Assembly: GCF_038396785.1 (NCBI RefSeq)
Contig: NZ_CP151087.1
Span: 1,798,001-1,862,000 of the forward strand
Length of the DNA stretch: 64,000 bases
Source: Sphingobacterium thalpophilum
GTDB taxonomy: Bacteria; Bacteroidota; Bacteroidia; Sphingobacteriales; Sphingobacteriaceae
Reading direction: 5' to 3'
Shown one piece after another: positions 1 through 8,776 of the stretch. The translations under genes were made by a program, and so were the position numbers. Positions within the stretch are counted from its first letter, which is position 1. Each line of letters begins with the position of its first letter. A model generated the notes under the pieces. The model ran no database searches, was not told the origin of the DNA, and saw only the letters and a list, made by a program, of their open reading frames with translations.

Positions 1-1411
1 CAATATAATCAAGCGGGCGGTATTTCCAATCTAACAGATTTCCAGCACCAACAGTATCTATATATGAAAGTCGATATTTATAGGGAACAGCGAGATTTTC
101 TCCTCCCTCTTTCAATTTTAAATAAGGAAATGGATATCCATTATCAGAATAGAAATCCGTAGCTAGCGCACTAGTATTTTTCAGTTCATTGTACATCAGT
201 CTACCGGAAAGATTCACAACTTGATTAAGCTTGGCTTCGATACTTAATTGGCTGCTAATCCGATTGGTTTTATCGCTGCGTAAACTTGCTAGAGACCGAT
301 CGTATCCTATTTGTGCCATGCCATTTAGTTTGTCCGCTCCTCCCCTAACTAAATAATTATATTGTTGTAAAGCAGCACCTCTATACATATATTTAAGCAT
401 GTCTTCACGCACATCTGTATGTTGATAAGGCTTAATTCCTGCAGCTAGCGCTTCATCATCTAAAACCCTTTTACGGTTAGCTTCTAATAGTTCAACCACT
501 GGCGATATAACAGGTCGACTATTACTAGTTAGTTTTCCATTAAAATATCCTTTCTCAAACAGAAAACGCTCCACGGAAACCAGATCGCCACTAGAAATAA
601 CCCGATGACTATACAAGTCAGGTTTCGTATCCATTCGTATTGACGCTTTAAATTCTTGTTGCAAAGGCGTTTCAAATCGACCTTTTTTTGTGGTTAATAC
701 AATAACGCCATTACCAGCTCTTGCTCCCCATATCGCAGAAGCCGCACCATCTTTCAGGAGAGTCACACTCTCGATATCATTTGGACTTAAAAGATTGATA
801 TCTCCTTCATAAGGAAAATTGTCGACAATTACCAATGGTTTACTACCTCCAAGGCCGGCCTTCCGCAAGGTACTGACACCATGCATAAATATCTTAGGTT
901 CAATAGGTTTACCATTATCATTAAACGAATATTCTGAACGATCAAAAAAGGTTCCTGTGGTTAGGTATTCTAACTTTGACAGCACATCAAAGCTAGCAGT
1001 CCTATCCAGCAGCACCTTATTAACTGTTTCATAGCTACCTACACTTCTAGTTTTATGAAGTGAATGATAACCAGAAACAAGCACTTCATCTATCAAAGCA
1101 GTATTTGAAGACAAAATCAGTATTTTCTTCACATCTTTGCTAGATAATTCTGTTATAAGACTCTTGTAATTAACATGGGAGATTTCTACCCGTATTTTGT
1201 CGAGATTAGAATTTATCTTGTAATTACCGTTATCATCCGTTTTAATAATCCGCCCGTCTGCAGCTATTTTAATGTTCACATCAGCAATACCATTTCCAGT
1301 TGAATCTCGTATCACCCCTTGATAAAGCCATTCGGCCCCGTGTTGGGCACGTACCTGAAGATTCCATGTTATCAATAATAGTAACATGGGGAAAAACAGC
1401 ATATTTTTCAT
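1..1411 (-). CDS. SusC/RagA family TonB-linked outer membrane protein, 3' end outside window
   Basis: Outer-membrane beta-barrel receptor that would work with a SusD lipoprotein to import oligomers with TonB energy. I translated the minus strand from the ATG at 1411. It begins with a signal peptide ([17 protein letters not shown], then RAQ), a carboxypeptidase-regulatory-like domain ([20 protein letters not shown]), and a plug domain with the SusC hallmarks [47 protein letters not shown]. The reading frame is open to base 1, so the barrel and any SusD partner lie outside. It follows the thioredoxin-like gene at 1485 by 73 bp on the same strand, so the two are probably co-transcribed. The substrate cannot be read from the sequence. 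Confidence 0.93.
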   Translation of the reverse strand, partial: MKNMLFFPMLLLLITWNLQVRAQHGAEWLYQGVIRDSTGNGIADVNIKIAADGRIIKTDDNGNYKINSNLDKIRVEISHVNYKSLITELSSKDVKKILILSSNTALIDEVLVSGYHSLHKTRSVGSYETVNKVLLDRTASFDVLSKLEYLTTGTFFDRSEYSFNDNGKPIEPKIFMHGVSTLRKAGLGGSKPLVIVDNFPYEGDINLLSPNDIESVTLLKDGAASAIWGARAGNGVIVLTTKKGRFETPLQQEFKASIRMDTKPDLYSHRVISSGDLVSVERFLFEKGYFNGKLTSNSRPVISPVVELLEANRKRVLDDEALAAGIKPYQHTDVREDMLKYMYRGAALQQYNYLVRGGADKLNGMAQIGYDRSLASLRSDKTNRISSQLSIEAKLNQVVNLSGRLMYNELKNTSALATDFYSDNGYPFPYLKLKEGGENLAVPYKYRLSYIDTVGAGNLLDWKYRPLDYI

Positions 1412-1484
1412 GTATAAAATTATTTTCTTATGATTTTAAACAATTGATTATATATTTGATTTGTTTTCTATAAGCCAATCTGTG

Positions 1485-3155
1485 CTATTGCTTTTCAACA
1501 GCAGGTATATACCCATAAGTATCAAGCTCAAGTTTCCCAAGCTTACTTACATCGGGAAAAGCTCCTTTATAGAACATAAGCATTGGAATTCTACAAATTT
1601 GTGCATACACTTTAAGTCCATGCATTTCGCATATCTTTTTTATTTCGTCTAAACTATAAGGACGATCTTCCAAACTAATTTTCGGCAACTTGTACAAGCC
1701 TTTCTCTATGAGTACAGGTGGCAGTTTAAACGATGGATGATTGAGATAACGAAGAAATGTATTTTTATCGACGGGTTCGTCAATATTCGAAGTAAGATTA
1801 GGCTTTCCCGCAATCATATAACACTCCATTGGCATCATCAAAAGTCTTGATTTAACATTAAGAAAATTATCAAGATCCTCAGCCAATTGAATTTTTAGTT
1901 GCTTATCAGAAACATTATGTGCTGCCAAATTTTCATACGTATAATAGTATTTACGTTGTACATCCAACCTAACATCTCTGGAATAAGTTCCCAAGGGTCT
2001 GGGCAATAGTTGAGTTATCAACTCCGGTGTTAGTATGATACGTCTATTAGGAAAGTTTGCCAGCCCAACAAAATCACTTCTTTCCTTATTATAATCAAAA
2101 TAGGCTATTTCAAATAAAGACATCATATCCATATTGGGTATCAACCATCTCGTCATATTCGTATCCCTTTTTAAAAGAACATTACTGATCAATCCATCTT
2201 GAAAACCTAGAATAGTACGATATGCCAATGGTTGATACTGTCGCACATCTTTGAATGAAGACGACAATACAGTAGAACTATTCATAATAGCATCGTCCTT
2301 CTTAATTGGCATGTAGGGGTTATTATGAACAATAAGCATTTCAATTGCCTCCTCAGTGAGATATTCTGGGAGAGTGATTGAAACAACTCTTGTATTTGCT
2401 ATAACAATCACATGAGGAAAGCCCATAGTCGGAAAATAATCTCCGAAAGTACTATCAATCGCCGTTACAAAACCGGTAATATTCTTTATAGGACTTTTAT
2501 TAAGAGTTGTCAATACGCGCGCTCTTGATTGATTGACTACTGGTAAGACCTTAATCTTACCTTGAAATCTATTCTGTAGATGAAATAGATGAGGGAAACT
2601 ATTTATACAATAAGTACACCATGTCCCCCAAAGATCTATTACAATTACCTTTTCTTTAAAATCATCGAGTGTAATATTACTTTCAGCCCCCGTCTTATCA
2701 AATATGCTTAAACTTGCTTTAAGTAAACGATCTGGGACAGTATCTCCTACTTTAAGTGCTTTTATAGCAACAATTTCATTAGGTTTGTTTCGTCCACTTG
2801 GTAACTGTGTCATGGATTGCCCACTTACAGCATAAATAGATAATAAATAAATCGCTATAAATAATATTCTTTTAAGATTAAAACTGCTCGTTGACAGTGA
2901 ATTTACAATACTGTTCAGATGAAAGTCCGAAGAAAAGTTTTGTCCATTTTTTGAGATCAAATAGAGAGAGTTTAAATGGCTTCTTTTTAATATCTTAAGT
3001 ATATGATATCCATACTGAAAGCCTACTACGACCAGGTTAAAAAGATACGATAATTTAATAGACAACCGGTTTTGGATTTCTAATTTATTTTGTTCTTGAT
3101 GGAAAGAATGTTTTACAAGGAACAATTCCCTCCCACTCTTAAAAAATTGTTTCAT
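1485..3155 (-). CDS. TlpA-like thioredoxin-fold protein with unusual N-terminal extension
   Basis: Likely periplasmic or membrane-tethered thiol-disulfide protein. The thioredoxin motif WCTYC sits at residues 179-183 after a beta strand (KVIVIDLWGTWC), preceded by a redoxin-style lead-in (LKVGDTVPD, about 135-142). The C-terminal ~300 residues are of unknown fold. A signal-peptide-like segment (KRILFIAIYLLSIYAVSGQ) lies at residues 95-113, not at the N-terminus. The first ~94 residues include a hydrophobic stretch (35-50) and have no recognisable domain. I saw no ATG, GTG or TTG closer to the signal segment, so the distal ATG is kept. SusC loci often carry a TlpA-like gene, which fits the downstream partial SusC. 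The thioredoxin fold is clear; the start and role are not. Confidence 0.8.
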   Translation of the reverse strand: MKQFFKSGRELFLVKHSFHQEQNKLEIQNRLSIKLSYLFNLVVVGFQYGYHILKILKRSHLNSLYLISKNGQNFSSDFHLNSIVNSLSTSSFNLKRILFIAIYLLSIYAVSGQSMTQLPSGRNKPNEIVAIKALKVGDTVPDRLLKASLSIFDKTGAESNITLDDFKEKVIVIDLWGTWCTYCINSFPHLFHLQNRFQGKIKVLPVVNQSRARVLTTLNKSPIKNITGFVTAIDSTFGDYFPTMGFPHVIVIANTRVVSITLPEYLTEEAIEMLIVHNNPYMPIKKDDAIMNSSTVLSSSFKDVRQYQPLAYRTILGFQDGLISNVLLKRDTNMTRWLIPNMDMMSLFEIAYFDYNKERSDFVGLANFPNRRIILTPELITQLLPRPLGTYSRDVRLDVQRKYYYTYENLAAHNVSDKQLKIQLAEDLDNFLNVKSRLLMMPMECYMIAGKPNLTSNIDEPVDKNTFLRYLNHPSFKLPPVLIEKGLYKLPKISLEDRPYSLDEIKKICEMHGLKVYAQICRIPMLMFYKGAFPDVSKLGKLELDTYGYIPAVEKQ

Positions 3156-3648
3156 TTTAAGGTTATATTTGAGACAGAGGATTGCTGAGAGCCGTATCGT
3201 TAACAGCTATCTCGCTACCCTCTGTGAATTAGTAAAATGGCGTATATACCGCAACATTGCGGCAGTATAATTATTGTAAATAATTGATTAATTCTGTATC
3301 GGAGGTAAAAAAGAGTGTTTAATAATACCTCCTACTCTGGAGGTTTCATTTTCCGCCGGAAAAAGTCTATCCAACCCAAAAAAGATTGGATAGACATAAA
3401 GCGATCTCTAGAAATTAGAGTTGCTTTTAACTCAATTCTGAGCACTGAAAAACTGGCATCAGATTTTATGAATTTCTTACGAAGTTTTAAGGTTTTAATA
3501 TCCATGCTTTCCTCTATTCATTTTGTTTTTCAGGCTTCAGAATGAGGAAGAGTTTAATATTTATAATTGCTGCCACAAATATACAGAATACATTTAAGTA
3601 TTCAAATAACACTACAAAATGTTTTTATATTTTATTGTCTTTTGAGAA
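3156..3648. other. Intergenic region rich in inverted repeats
   Basis: No convincing gene. It holds a run of inverted repeats: ACAGAGG/CCTCTGT (3173-3225), CCGCAA-ca-TTGCGG (3249-3262), ACCTCC-6-GGAGGT (3327-3344, with another GGAGGT at 3301-3306), TTTTCC-gcc-GGAAAA (3349-3363) and GTCTATCCAA-11-TTGGATAGAC (3365-3395). Read on the minus strand the last stem is followed by TTTTT, as in an intrinsic terminator. Confidence 0.6.
3365..3395 (-). terminator. Terminator-like hairpin
   Basis: Perfect 10-bp stem GTCTATCCAA/TTGGATAGAC with an 11-nt loop, followed by TTTTT (3364-3360) on the minus strand. It could stop transcription running leftwards from beyond the XRE gene, or attenuate entry into the thioredoxin-SusC operon. 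Confidence 0.45.
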
Positions 3649-3894
3649 ATGATGTTTGATAAAATACAATTTTCGAAAGATTTTGGCCAGCACCTTAAAG
3701 ACATAAGGGAAGGTAAAAAGATAAGGATTGGCAAAAAAATCAGTCTTCGGAGGCTTGATCAAATCTCAGGTATAGATCATAGTCATATTCATAAAATAGA
3801 AAAAGGAGAATCCTCCCCCTCTTTAATAACATTAAAATCTTTGGCTTTAGCTTTAGAAATTAGTTTGTTTGATCTAGTAAACTTCGAAAATTAA
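3649..3894 (+). CDS. XRE-family helix-turn-helix regulator
   Basis: Small DNA-binding protein of 81 residues, a single Cro/C1-type HTH domain with little else. The HTH reads SLRRLDQISGIDHSHIHKIE (about residues 32-51) and the conserved tail GESSPSLITLKSLALALEISLFDL follows. Such single-domain proteins usually repress their own or a neighbouring promoter. The stop codon directly abuts the stop codon of the convergent nucleotidyltransferase-HEPN gene (3894/3895), so the pair is packed tail to tail. The ATG at 3652 is an equally good start. The target operator is unknown. Confidence 0.85.
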   Translation: MMFDKIQFSKDFGQHLKDIREGKKIRIGKKISLRRLDQISGIDHSHIHKIEKGESSPSLITLKSLALALEISLFDLVNFEN

Positions 3895-4764
3895 TTATTG
3901 AAAGCTCTCAATTCGTTCCATACAAAGACGATCTGTGATTTTAATCATTCTCGCTAATCTTGAGCTGATTTCTTTCAGGTCCTCAAGTGACACCTCAAAA
4001 TCCATTTTATATTTCCCGCTTATATAAGCTCTATTTAATACATCAAAAAGCCTTCTTTCATTACTATCTTTCACTTCGGGGAAAATTGCATTAAGTTCAG
4101 CTGAAATCATATTGACAGACCTCCGATATTTATACAAATTATGAAGCTTGGGTTTAATGCCCATAAAAACCAATAGAAGTGCGCTATAAATAGATTCTAA
4201 AGTCTGGAATAAAAACCAAAGTGTTAATCCAGATCTAGTTTTACCATTAATTGTCTTTTCTAACTTTTCAAGTGCAGTTTCGTAAAACTCATTAGTATTA
4301 CCTATCCAAAAATCGTAATAGCTACTGATATTCTTTTTGATCTGTTCGATGGATAGAGGCTTAGGCTTTTTTAAGATACTATTGCCATTATTATATAATA
4401 TCACTCCTTCGAAATACACAGGAACAAAAAAGAAATTACCCGTTACCAATTCCTTATTCACATAGTCAATATCATACATAAAGAAGTTGATATCAGGTCT
4501 CGCAGAGATTCTATTTTCCAGCTCATTAGCCAATTCGTACTCCTTTATATTGGTTTTATTTGTAACAATAATCAAGTCATAATCGCTAATGTAAAAGTAA
4601 CGTATACCATCTTTCAAGTATACCTGATCTTTATACTCACCACGAGCATAACTTCCGTACAAAATGATCATATCCGGATCCACAAACTCGGCAATAACTT
4701 GTTTGATCGCCTCGATCTCCTTTAATTTATGCTTTGGTAATGATGAAGGTAATTGGGTATTCAT
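3895..4764 (-). CDS. Nucleotidyltransferase-HEPN fusion protein
   Basis: Two-domain protein of 289 residues. The N-terminal half is a Pol-beta-type minimal nucleotidyltransferase: MIILYGSYARGEY carries the GS motif, DYDLIIV carries the DxD metal ligands, and RPDINFFMYDID supplies a candidate third Asp, so the active site looks complete. The spacing between GS and DxD is longer than in classic MNT antitoxins because of an insert. The C-terminal half (about 140-289) is helical and HEPN-like, ending RAYISGKYKMDF followed by LARMIKITDRL. I do not see a clear R-x4-6-H RNase motif, so RNase toxin activity is doubtful. Role unknown; nucleotide transfer to protein or RNA is possible. Confidence 0.75.
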   Translation of the reverse strand: MNTQLPSSLPKHKLKEIEAIKQVIAEFVDPDMIILYGSYARGEYKDQVYLKDGIRYFYISDYDLIIVTNKTNIKEYELANELENRISARPDINFFMYDIDYVNKELVTGNFFFVPVYFEGVILYNNGNSILKKPKPLSIEQIKKNISSYYDFWIGNTNEFYETALEKLEKTINGKTRSGLTLWFLFQTLESIYSALLLVFMGIKPKLHNLYKYRRSVNMISAELNAIFPEVKDSNERRLFDVLNRAYISGKYKMDFEVSLEDLKEISSRLARMIKITDRLCMERIESFQ

Positions 4765-4819
4765 AGGATAAAGGTACAGATTTTAGGGATTTGGGGCAAG
4801 CATATTAAAAGGAAAGCTA

Positions 4820-5332
4820 CTATTTCAGCTTTTCGATTTCTTCAACAGAAAGGTTCAAAATATCTGCTATCATCTTAGCATCAAAGCCACTTTGTAACAT
4901 CTTTATCGCCGACGCTTTTTTCTCAGCATCTCCTTTAGCCCGCTCTTCTCGCATACCTTTTTCAATCCCCTTCCGCTCTGCCTTATCCAATAAATATTCT
5001 TGAGTACCCATGATATCACTCCTTCCTAATTTTTCTTTTAATTCCTGTTCAAATATAACCAAACTATCCTGATTATCAAAGCTTACATAGTAGGCTAAAA
5101 AATCATACAATCCCTGTCGCGTTTCCTTATCCATCTTGCAATGCAGCATTTCCTGATAGAGGTCATGTTTCATATTCCTAAGCTGCTGGTCTGTCAAATC
5201 TTTGTTCAGAATCGCCAATAATGCCGTCAACACAACCACTGAAAACGGATTGTCGTTTGCGCGCAATGCTGACTCATCCTGATCTAATATTTTATAGCTA
5301 TTAAACTCATAACGCAATAATCTCCTTCGCAT
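4820..5332 (-). pseudogene. C-terminal remnant of Rpn/PD-(D/E)XK transposase-like nuclease
   Basis: The 170 residues match only the back end of the Rpn family of recombination-promoting nuclease/transposase proteins: RANDNPFSVVVLTALLAIL, a helical middle, then the charged tail ERKGIEKGMREERAKGDAEKKA and LNLSVEEIEKLK. The catalytic N-terminal nuclease domain is missing. In its place, overlapping by 26 bp in another frame, is the front end of an unrelated YhcG-family gene. The most economical reading is a deletion that joined two neighbouring genes and removed both nuclease cores. Confidence 0.7.
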
Positions 5333-5858
5333 CCGAAGGCAGCTTTTCCTTTTTTGCTACAGCCAATCCACTTTCCTTATCGTTACTAAGAAGCAGGCGT
5401 TCGTATAGATTCGTGTTAATCTGTCGTTCAAGCTGTCGGACTGTCCAATTATTCTTTATTGTCTCGGCAATATAAAACTCCCGTTGTTCCTCGCTATTAA
5501 GACTTAAAAGTAGCTTATATTGACTCCAACTCAATTGCGTCCACAGTGTAGACACAATTGGAAAAGTGCGATAAAACTGGCGGTACCAATTCAGTTGCCT
5601 ATACGAAAAACCACTACCAAACTCAGGCTGTAATTCCGCTGAAAGATATTTTATGATATATTTTCCATAATCAGCTCGATCCTTGCCTTCCTGCTCCTGT
5701 TCGAAAATACGTTGGCCAATATGCCAATACATCAATGTGCGCTGATGATCGACAGCACGAATCGCATTATCTTTGGACTGTGCAATAATTGCCTTTATAT
5801 CGGATACTAAAGTTTGATCGGACAACATAATTGTTTTATCAGGGATATTTTCATCCAA
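5307..5858 (-). pseudogene. N-terminal remnant of YhcG/DUF1016-family nuclease
   Basis: 183 residues matching the DUF1016 N-terminal domain: RTLMYWHIGQRIFEQEQEGKDRADYGKYI, then GFSYRQLNWYRQFYRTFPIV and LSWSQYKLLLSL, and the end WTVRQLERQINTNLYERLLLS. Full-length members run to roughly 340-370 residues with a C-terminal PD-(D/E)XK nuclease. Here the protein ends at LPSDAKEIIAL, just where family members begin the linker to the nuclease. The loss coincides with the start of the Rpn C-terminal remnant. The N-terminal domain could still fold and bind DNA, but nuclease activity should be gone. Confidence 0.75.
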
Positions 5859-5944
5859 TCTGCGCTATATTTAATTCGAAGTTTTTTTTAAATGAAATTA
5901 ATGTATTATTTTTAGATACTATTGGCCATAATATTGAACAGACA

Positions 5945-6490
5945 ATGAGATTAGAATATCCTATCGATAAAAATGATTACCTAATTCATCAACTTTTTTT
6001 GGCTTCGAAATCTGAACGAGTTAAAAAAAAACGTCAACGAAGTAAAACAATTTTTCTTATCCTCTTTCTTTTATTATCCTTTTTATGGGCAATGAAAACA
6101 CAATATGCTGTTGCATCAATTCTTGCCATTACTGGGATATTATGGTTCTTCTTGTATCCCGTATGGGAAAGAAGGCATTACATTAATCATTACAAAGCCT
6201 TCATTAATGAGAATTATATTGGCATAGAAGGGAAAAGAGCTACAATTGAATTAAACAATGAGTATATCGTATTTAAAGATGAAGGCAGTGAGGGTAGAAT
6301 AATGATCAAAAAGATTGAAGAGATATACGAAATACCCTCTCACATATTTATAAGATTAAATAAAGCACAATCTATTATTCTTCCAAAAGAAAGAATAGAG
6401 AACATTCCTGCTCTTATAAAACAATTAAAAGAAGTTACTTCTTCCGCGGAGATCAGGTATATTCGCGATGAAAATTGGCAATGGAAATAA
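5945..6490 (+). CDS. Membrane protein, YcxB-like
   Basis: Small membrane protein of 181 residues. The ATG at 5945 (MRLEYPIDKND) is preferred over the upstream in-frame ATG at 5831, whose extra 38 residues overlap the opposite-strand YhcG remnant and look unlike protein. Two hydrophobic segments follow a basic stretch (ERVKKKRQRSKT): IFLILFLLLSFLW and VASILAITGILWFFLYPVW. The soluble tail (IELNNEYIVFKDEGSEGRIMIKKIEEIYEIPSHIFIRL) resembles the YcxB-like C-terminal domain, a PH-like fold. Function unknown. Confidence 0.7.
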   Translation: MRLEYPIDKNDYLIHQLFLASKSERVKKKRQRSKTIFLILFLLLSFLWAMKTQYAVASILAITGILWFFLYPVWERRHYINHYKAFINENYIGIEGKRATIELNNEYIVFKDEGSEGRIMIKKIEEIYEIPSHIFIRLNKAQSIILPKERIENIPALIKQLKEVTSSAEIRYIRDENWQWK

Positions 6491-6760
6491 ACCGGATCAA
6501 AATACTTCTAATTTTCTGACAAATAGCCTTACTAATATGAAAAACCATTTCATCTGCATATGCACAATTGCCTTATATGTATATTTTGACACACAATGGA
6601 ATAGGAAGCGATATTAGAATATCCCAAATCAGGGAGATAAGCTAAATACATTGGAATAACTATATTATTAGACTAGGTATCTGAGAGCGTGGGATTACAA
6701 GAATTACAGCTATTATGAGTTCTTTTATTAGTGAAGAAAAGAAAAATAAAATAAATACAT

Positions 6761-7321
6761 ATGCTATTACAATTAAAAATACAGATTAAAGGGATAACAA
6801 AACCACCAGTTTGGCGAAAGTTATTGGTTCCTGATTACTTCACATTTGATCGCTTACATCACGTGATACAAGAAGCTTTTGGCTGGCAAAATTATCACCT
6901 TTATCAATTTTCTCCGAAAGGTTTTGGATCATATCCTGAGATTGCCATAATCGACGAAGATTGGGACGAAGGAAATACCGAAGATGCTGAAATGTTAATA
7001 TTGAAAGACATTTTAAATCAGACAGGGCTAAAGTTTACCTACATCTACGATTTTGGTGATAGCTGGACGCACCACATTGTCATTGAAGACATCATAGACA
7101 AGCATGTATTAAAAGCGGAGTTACTGGAGGGAAAAGGTGCTTGTCCACCGGAAGATTGCGGGAGTACCTGGGGGTATCAAAATGTAAAGGATGTCATGAA
7201 GGATATACATCATGAAGAACATAGCGAAATGCGAACCTGGCTTGGTGTAGAAGAGGGTGAAAAATGGGATCCAAACTACTTTGATCTCCAAGCTGCAAAA
7301 AAGAGAGTAGCAGCTGTATAG
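6761..7321 (+). CDS. Plasmid pRiA4b ORF-3 family protein
   Basis: 186 residues matching the pRiA4b ORF-3/IS1096 TnpR-like family: LKIQIKGITKPPVWRKLLVP at the start, FDRLHHVIQEAFGWQNYHLYQF, then the acidic block FTYIYDFGDSWTHHIVIE and CPPEDCGSTWGY. The family is common as a passenger in accessory DNA and has no firm biochemical role. The gene stands alone, with 270 bp of unremarkable sequence before it and a hairpin-bearing gap after it. It sits beside degraded nuclease genes, which suits an accessory patch. Confidence 0.88.
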   Translation: MLLQLKIQIKGITKPPVWRKLLVPDYFTFDRLHHVIQEAFGWQNYHLYQFSPKGFGSYPEIAIIDEDWDEGNTEDAEMLILKDILNQTGLKFTYIYDFGDSWTHHIVIEDIIDKHVLKAELLEGKGACPPEDCGSTWGYQNVKDVMKDIHHEEHSEMRTWLGVEEGEKWDPNYFDLQAAKKRVAAV

Positions 7322-7622
7322 TGACAAAGTTCCGTAGCTCTTTATTTATCAATATAAAATTCACGGTGCTACCCATCAATAACCGATATTGTGTCCACTT
7401 CAATTGCGAACGCCTTGCGTTCGCAATTGAGCATACCTACTAAGCTGACTATATTGACCGAACGTATAACCAATAAAAATTGACAACCAGATTACTAATT
7501 ACCGTCTATGTATTTTAAGTGCTTAAACGTTCTATCTAAAGTATTATCAATTAATTCACTTAATGTTTAAATATAATGAAAGTAGCACAAAAAATCGTAT
7601 ATTAACATTAAATCACAGTCAA
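7322..7622. other. Intergenic region with a perfect hairpin
   Basis: No gene seen. The one clear structure is TCAATTGCGAACGC-ctt-GCGTTCGCAATTGA at 7400-7430, a 14-bp perfect stem with a 3-nt loop and no T-run on either side. Confidence 0.6.
7400..7430. repeat. 14-bp perfect inverted repeat
   Basis: The arms TCAATTGCGAACGC and GCGTTCGCAATTGA are separated by ctt. No T-tract follows, so an intrinsic terminator is unlikely. A protein-binding palindrome, REP-like unit or RNA-stabilising hairpin downstream of the pRiA4b-type gene is possible. Confidence 0.75.
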
Positions 7623-8501
7623 ATGAAACGCATATATTATCTATTCGGTTTTTCACTGCTATTCGTTACGTTAACGTCAGAAGCCAAACTTTCAACAGCC
7701 AAAGAGCATACCCAAATATCGTCCGATCCTCCTTCTGACAATATAAAAAAGTATATGATTAAAATGGCTATTTCAGATGGGTTAGATAAAAACGCTATAA
7801 AAATAGAAACCGATACTTGGGGAGATGTTATTCTTTCAGATACCTGGAGAACCATTAAATTTAAACGAGGTAGTCTGGGCGAATATACAACTGTAAGTAA
7901 GAGTGGTATTAAACTCACCATAAAAGAAGACTTTTCAGGAAATATTGTCGTAAAAGATGGAAATGGAAATGAAACTACTGTCAGAAAAAATAGCAACAGC
8001 GATTTTGATATTCCTGATTTAGACAGAAGTCCATCTACAGTTTTTAGAAATATACATGGTAATTTAGAAATACATGATGAAAAAGGAAACGTCAAAACTG
8101 TCTCCAAAAATATTTTAGGCGGCGTCGATATTCGAGATAATCAAGGCAATAGCTCAACGATATCAAAAGATATTTTAGGCAATCTGGAAATTCGTGATAA
8201 CAAGGGTAATTCAACTAGGGTAACAAAAGATATCCTTGATAATCTCACTATCGATAATAATAATGGTCAACGTACCACAGTGAGAACTGATATTCTAGGT
8301 GGTAAAACGATTGAAGACAATAGCGGAAATCGAGTTTCAGTTAGAAAGGATATTTTAGGAAATTATGATGCGAGTGACAATAAAGGAAATCGAGCTTCCG
8401 TCAAGAAAGATATCCTCGGAAAAATAACTATTGATGATCCAAAAGGCATTCTAAATGAAACGGTGAGATTACAATTGATCGCAGAGCTTTCAAAGAACTA
8501 A
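7623..8501 (+). CDS. Secreted protein built of 20-residue repeats
   Basis: Protein of 292 residues with an N-terminal signal peptide (MKRIYYLFGFSLLFVTLTSEA). The ATG at 7623 is chosen because it places the signal peptide first; the in-frame ATG at 7563 adds 20 polar residues. From about residue 90 the chain is a tandem array of 20-residue units with the pattern K-D-I-L-G-N-x-x-I-x-D-N-x-G-N-x-x-x-V-x. Five units are regular (KNILGG.., KDILGN.., KDILDN.., TDILGG.., KDILGN..), with more degenerate copies before and after. The alternating hydrophobic and Asn/Gly-turn pattern suggests a repetitive beta structure. I do not recognise a named family. Gene stands alone. Confidence 0.75.
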   Translation: MKRIYYLFGFSLLFVTLTSEAKLSTAKEHTQISSDPPSDNIKKYMIKMAISDGLDKNAIKIETDTWGDVILSDTWRTIKFKRGSLGEYTTVSKSGIKLTIKEDFSGNIVVKDGNGNETTVRKNSNSDFDIPDLDRSPSTVFRNIHGNLEIHDEKGNVKTVSKNILGGVDIRDNQGNSSTISKDILGNLEIRDNKGNSTRVTKDILDNLTIDNNNGQRTTVRTDILGGKTIEDNSGNRVSVRKDILGNYDASDNKGNRASVKKDILGKITIDDPKGILNETVRLQLIAELSKN

Positions 8502-8776
8502 AAAATACGCATAGAAACTAGCACTTTCATAGGGAATAATTCCAACTTATAATGTTTCGAAACATAATCGATTTTAAAGACTCACGAACCTATTTATAAG
8601 GGTTTCAACATTCCCATAGTTAAAGATTTTCAAAAGAAAATTAAAATCCCTAAAATTGCAGTCTCATTTGAAGAAAATCGGATCCCGTGTGCAATGCCAG
8701 CCGATCTATTCAAACGATCATAACGCTGCATAAATAGGCCCTAAGAAGGGAAAATAGCGAGTTGAATAACAATAAA

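Noticed and set aside
3315..3545. 76-codon plus-strand frame beginning MFNNTSYSGGFIF
   Set aside because: It runs through three hairpins, has no recognisable domain and its composition is explained by the inverted repeats. It has a GGAGG upstream, so a doubt remains, but it was not called a gene.
5307..5332. The 26-bp overlap of the two nuclease remnants as a programmed frameshift joining them into one protein
   Set aside because: The two halves belong to different families, and no slippery sequence is seen, so a deletion junction is simpler.
8080..8440. Regular DNA repeats of about 60 bp as a possible CRISPR or satellite
   Set aside because: The 60-bp period equals the 20-residue protein repeat and the frame is open throughout, so it is coding.
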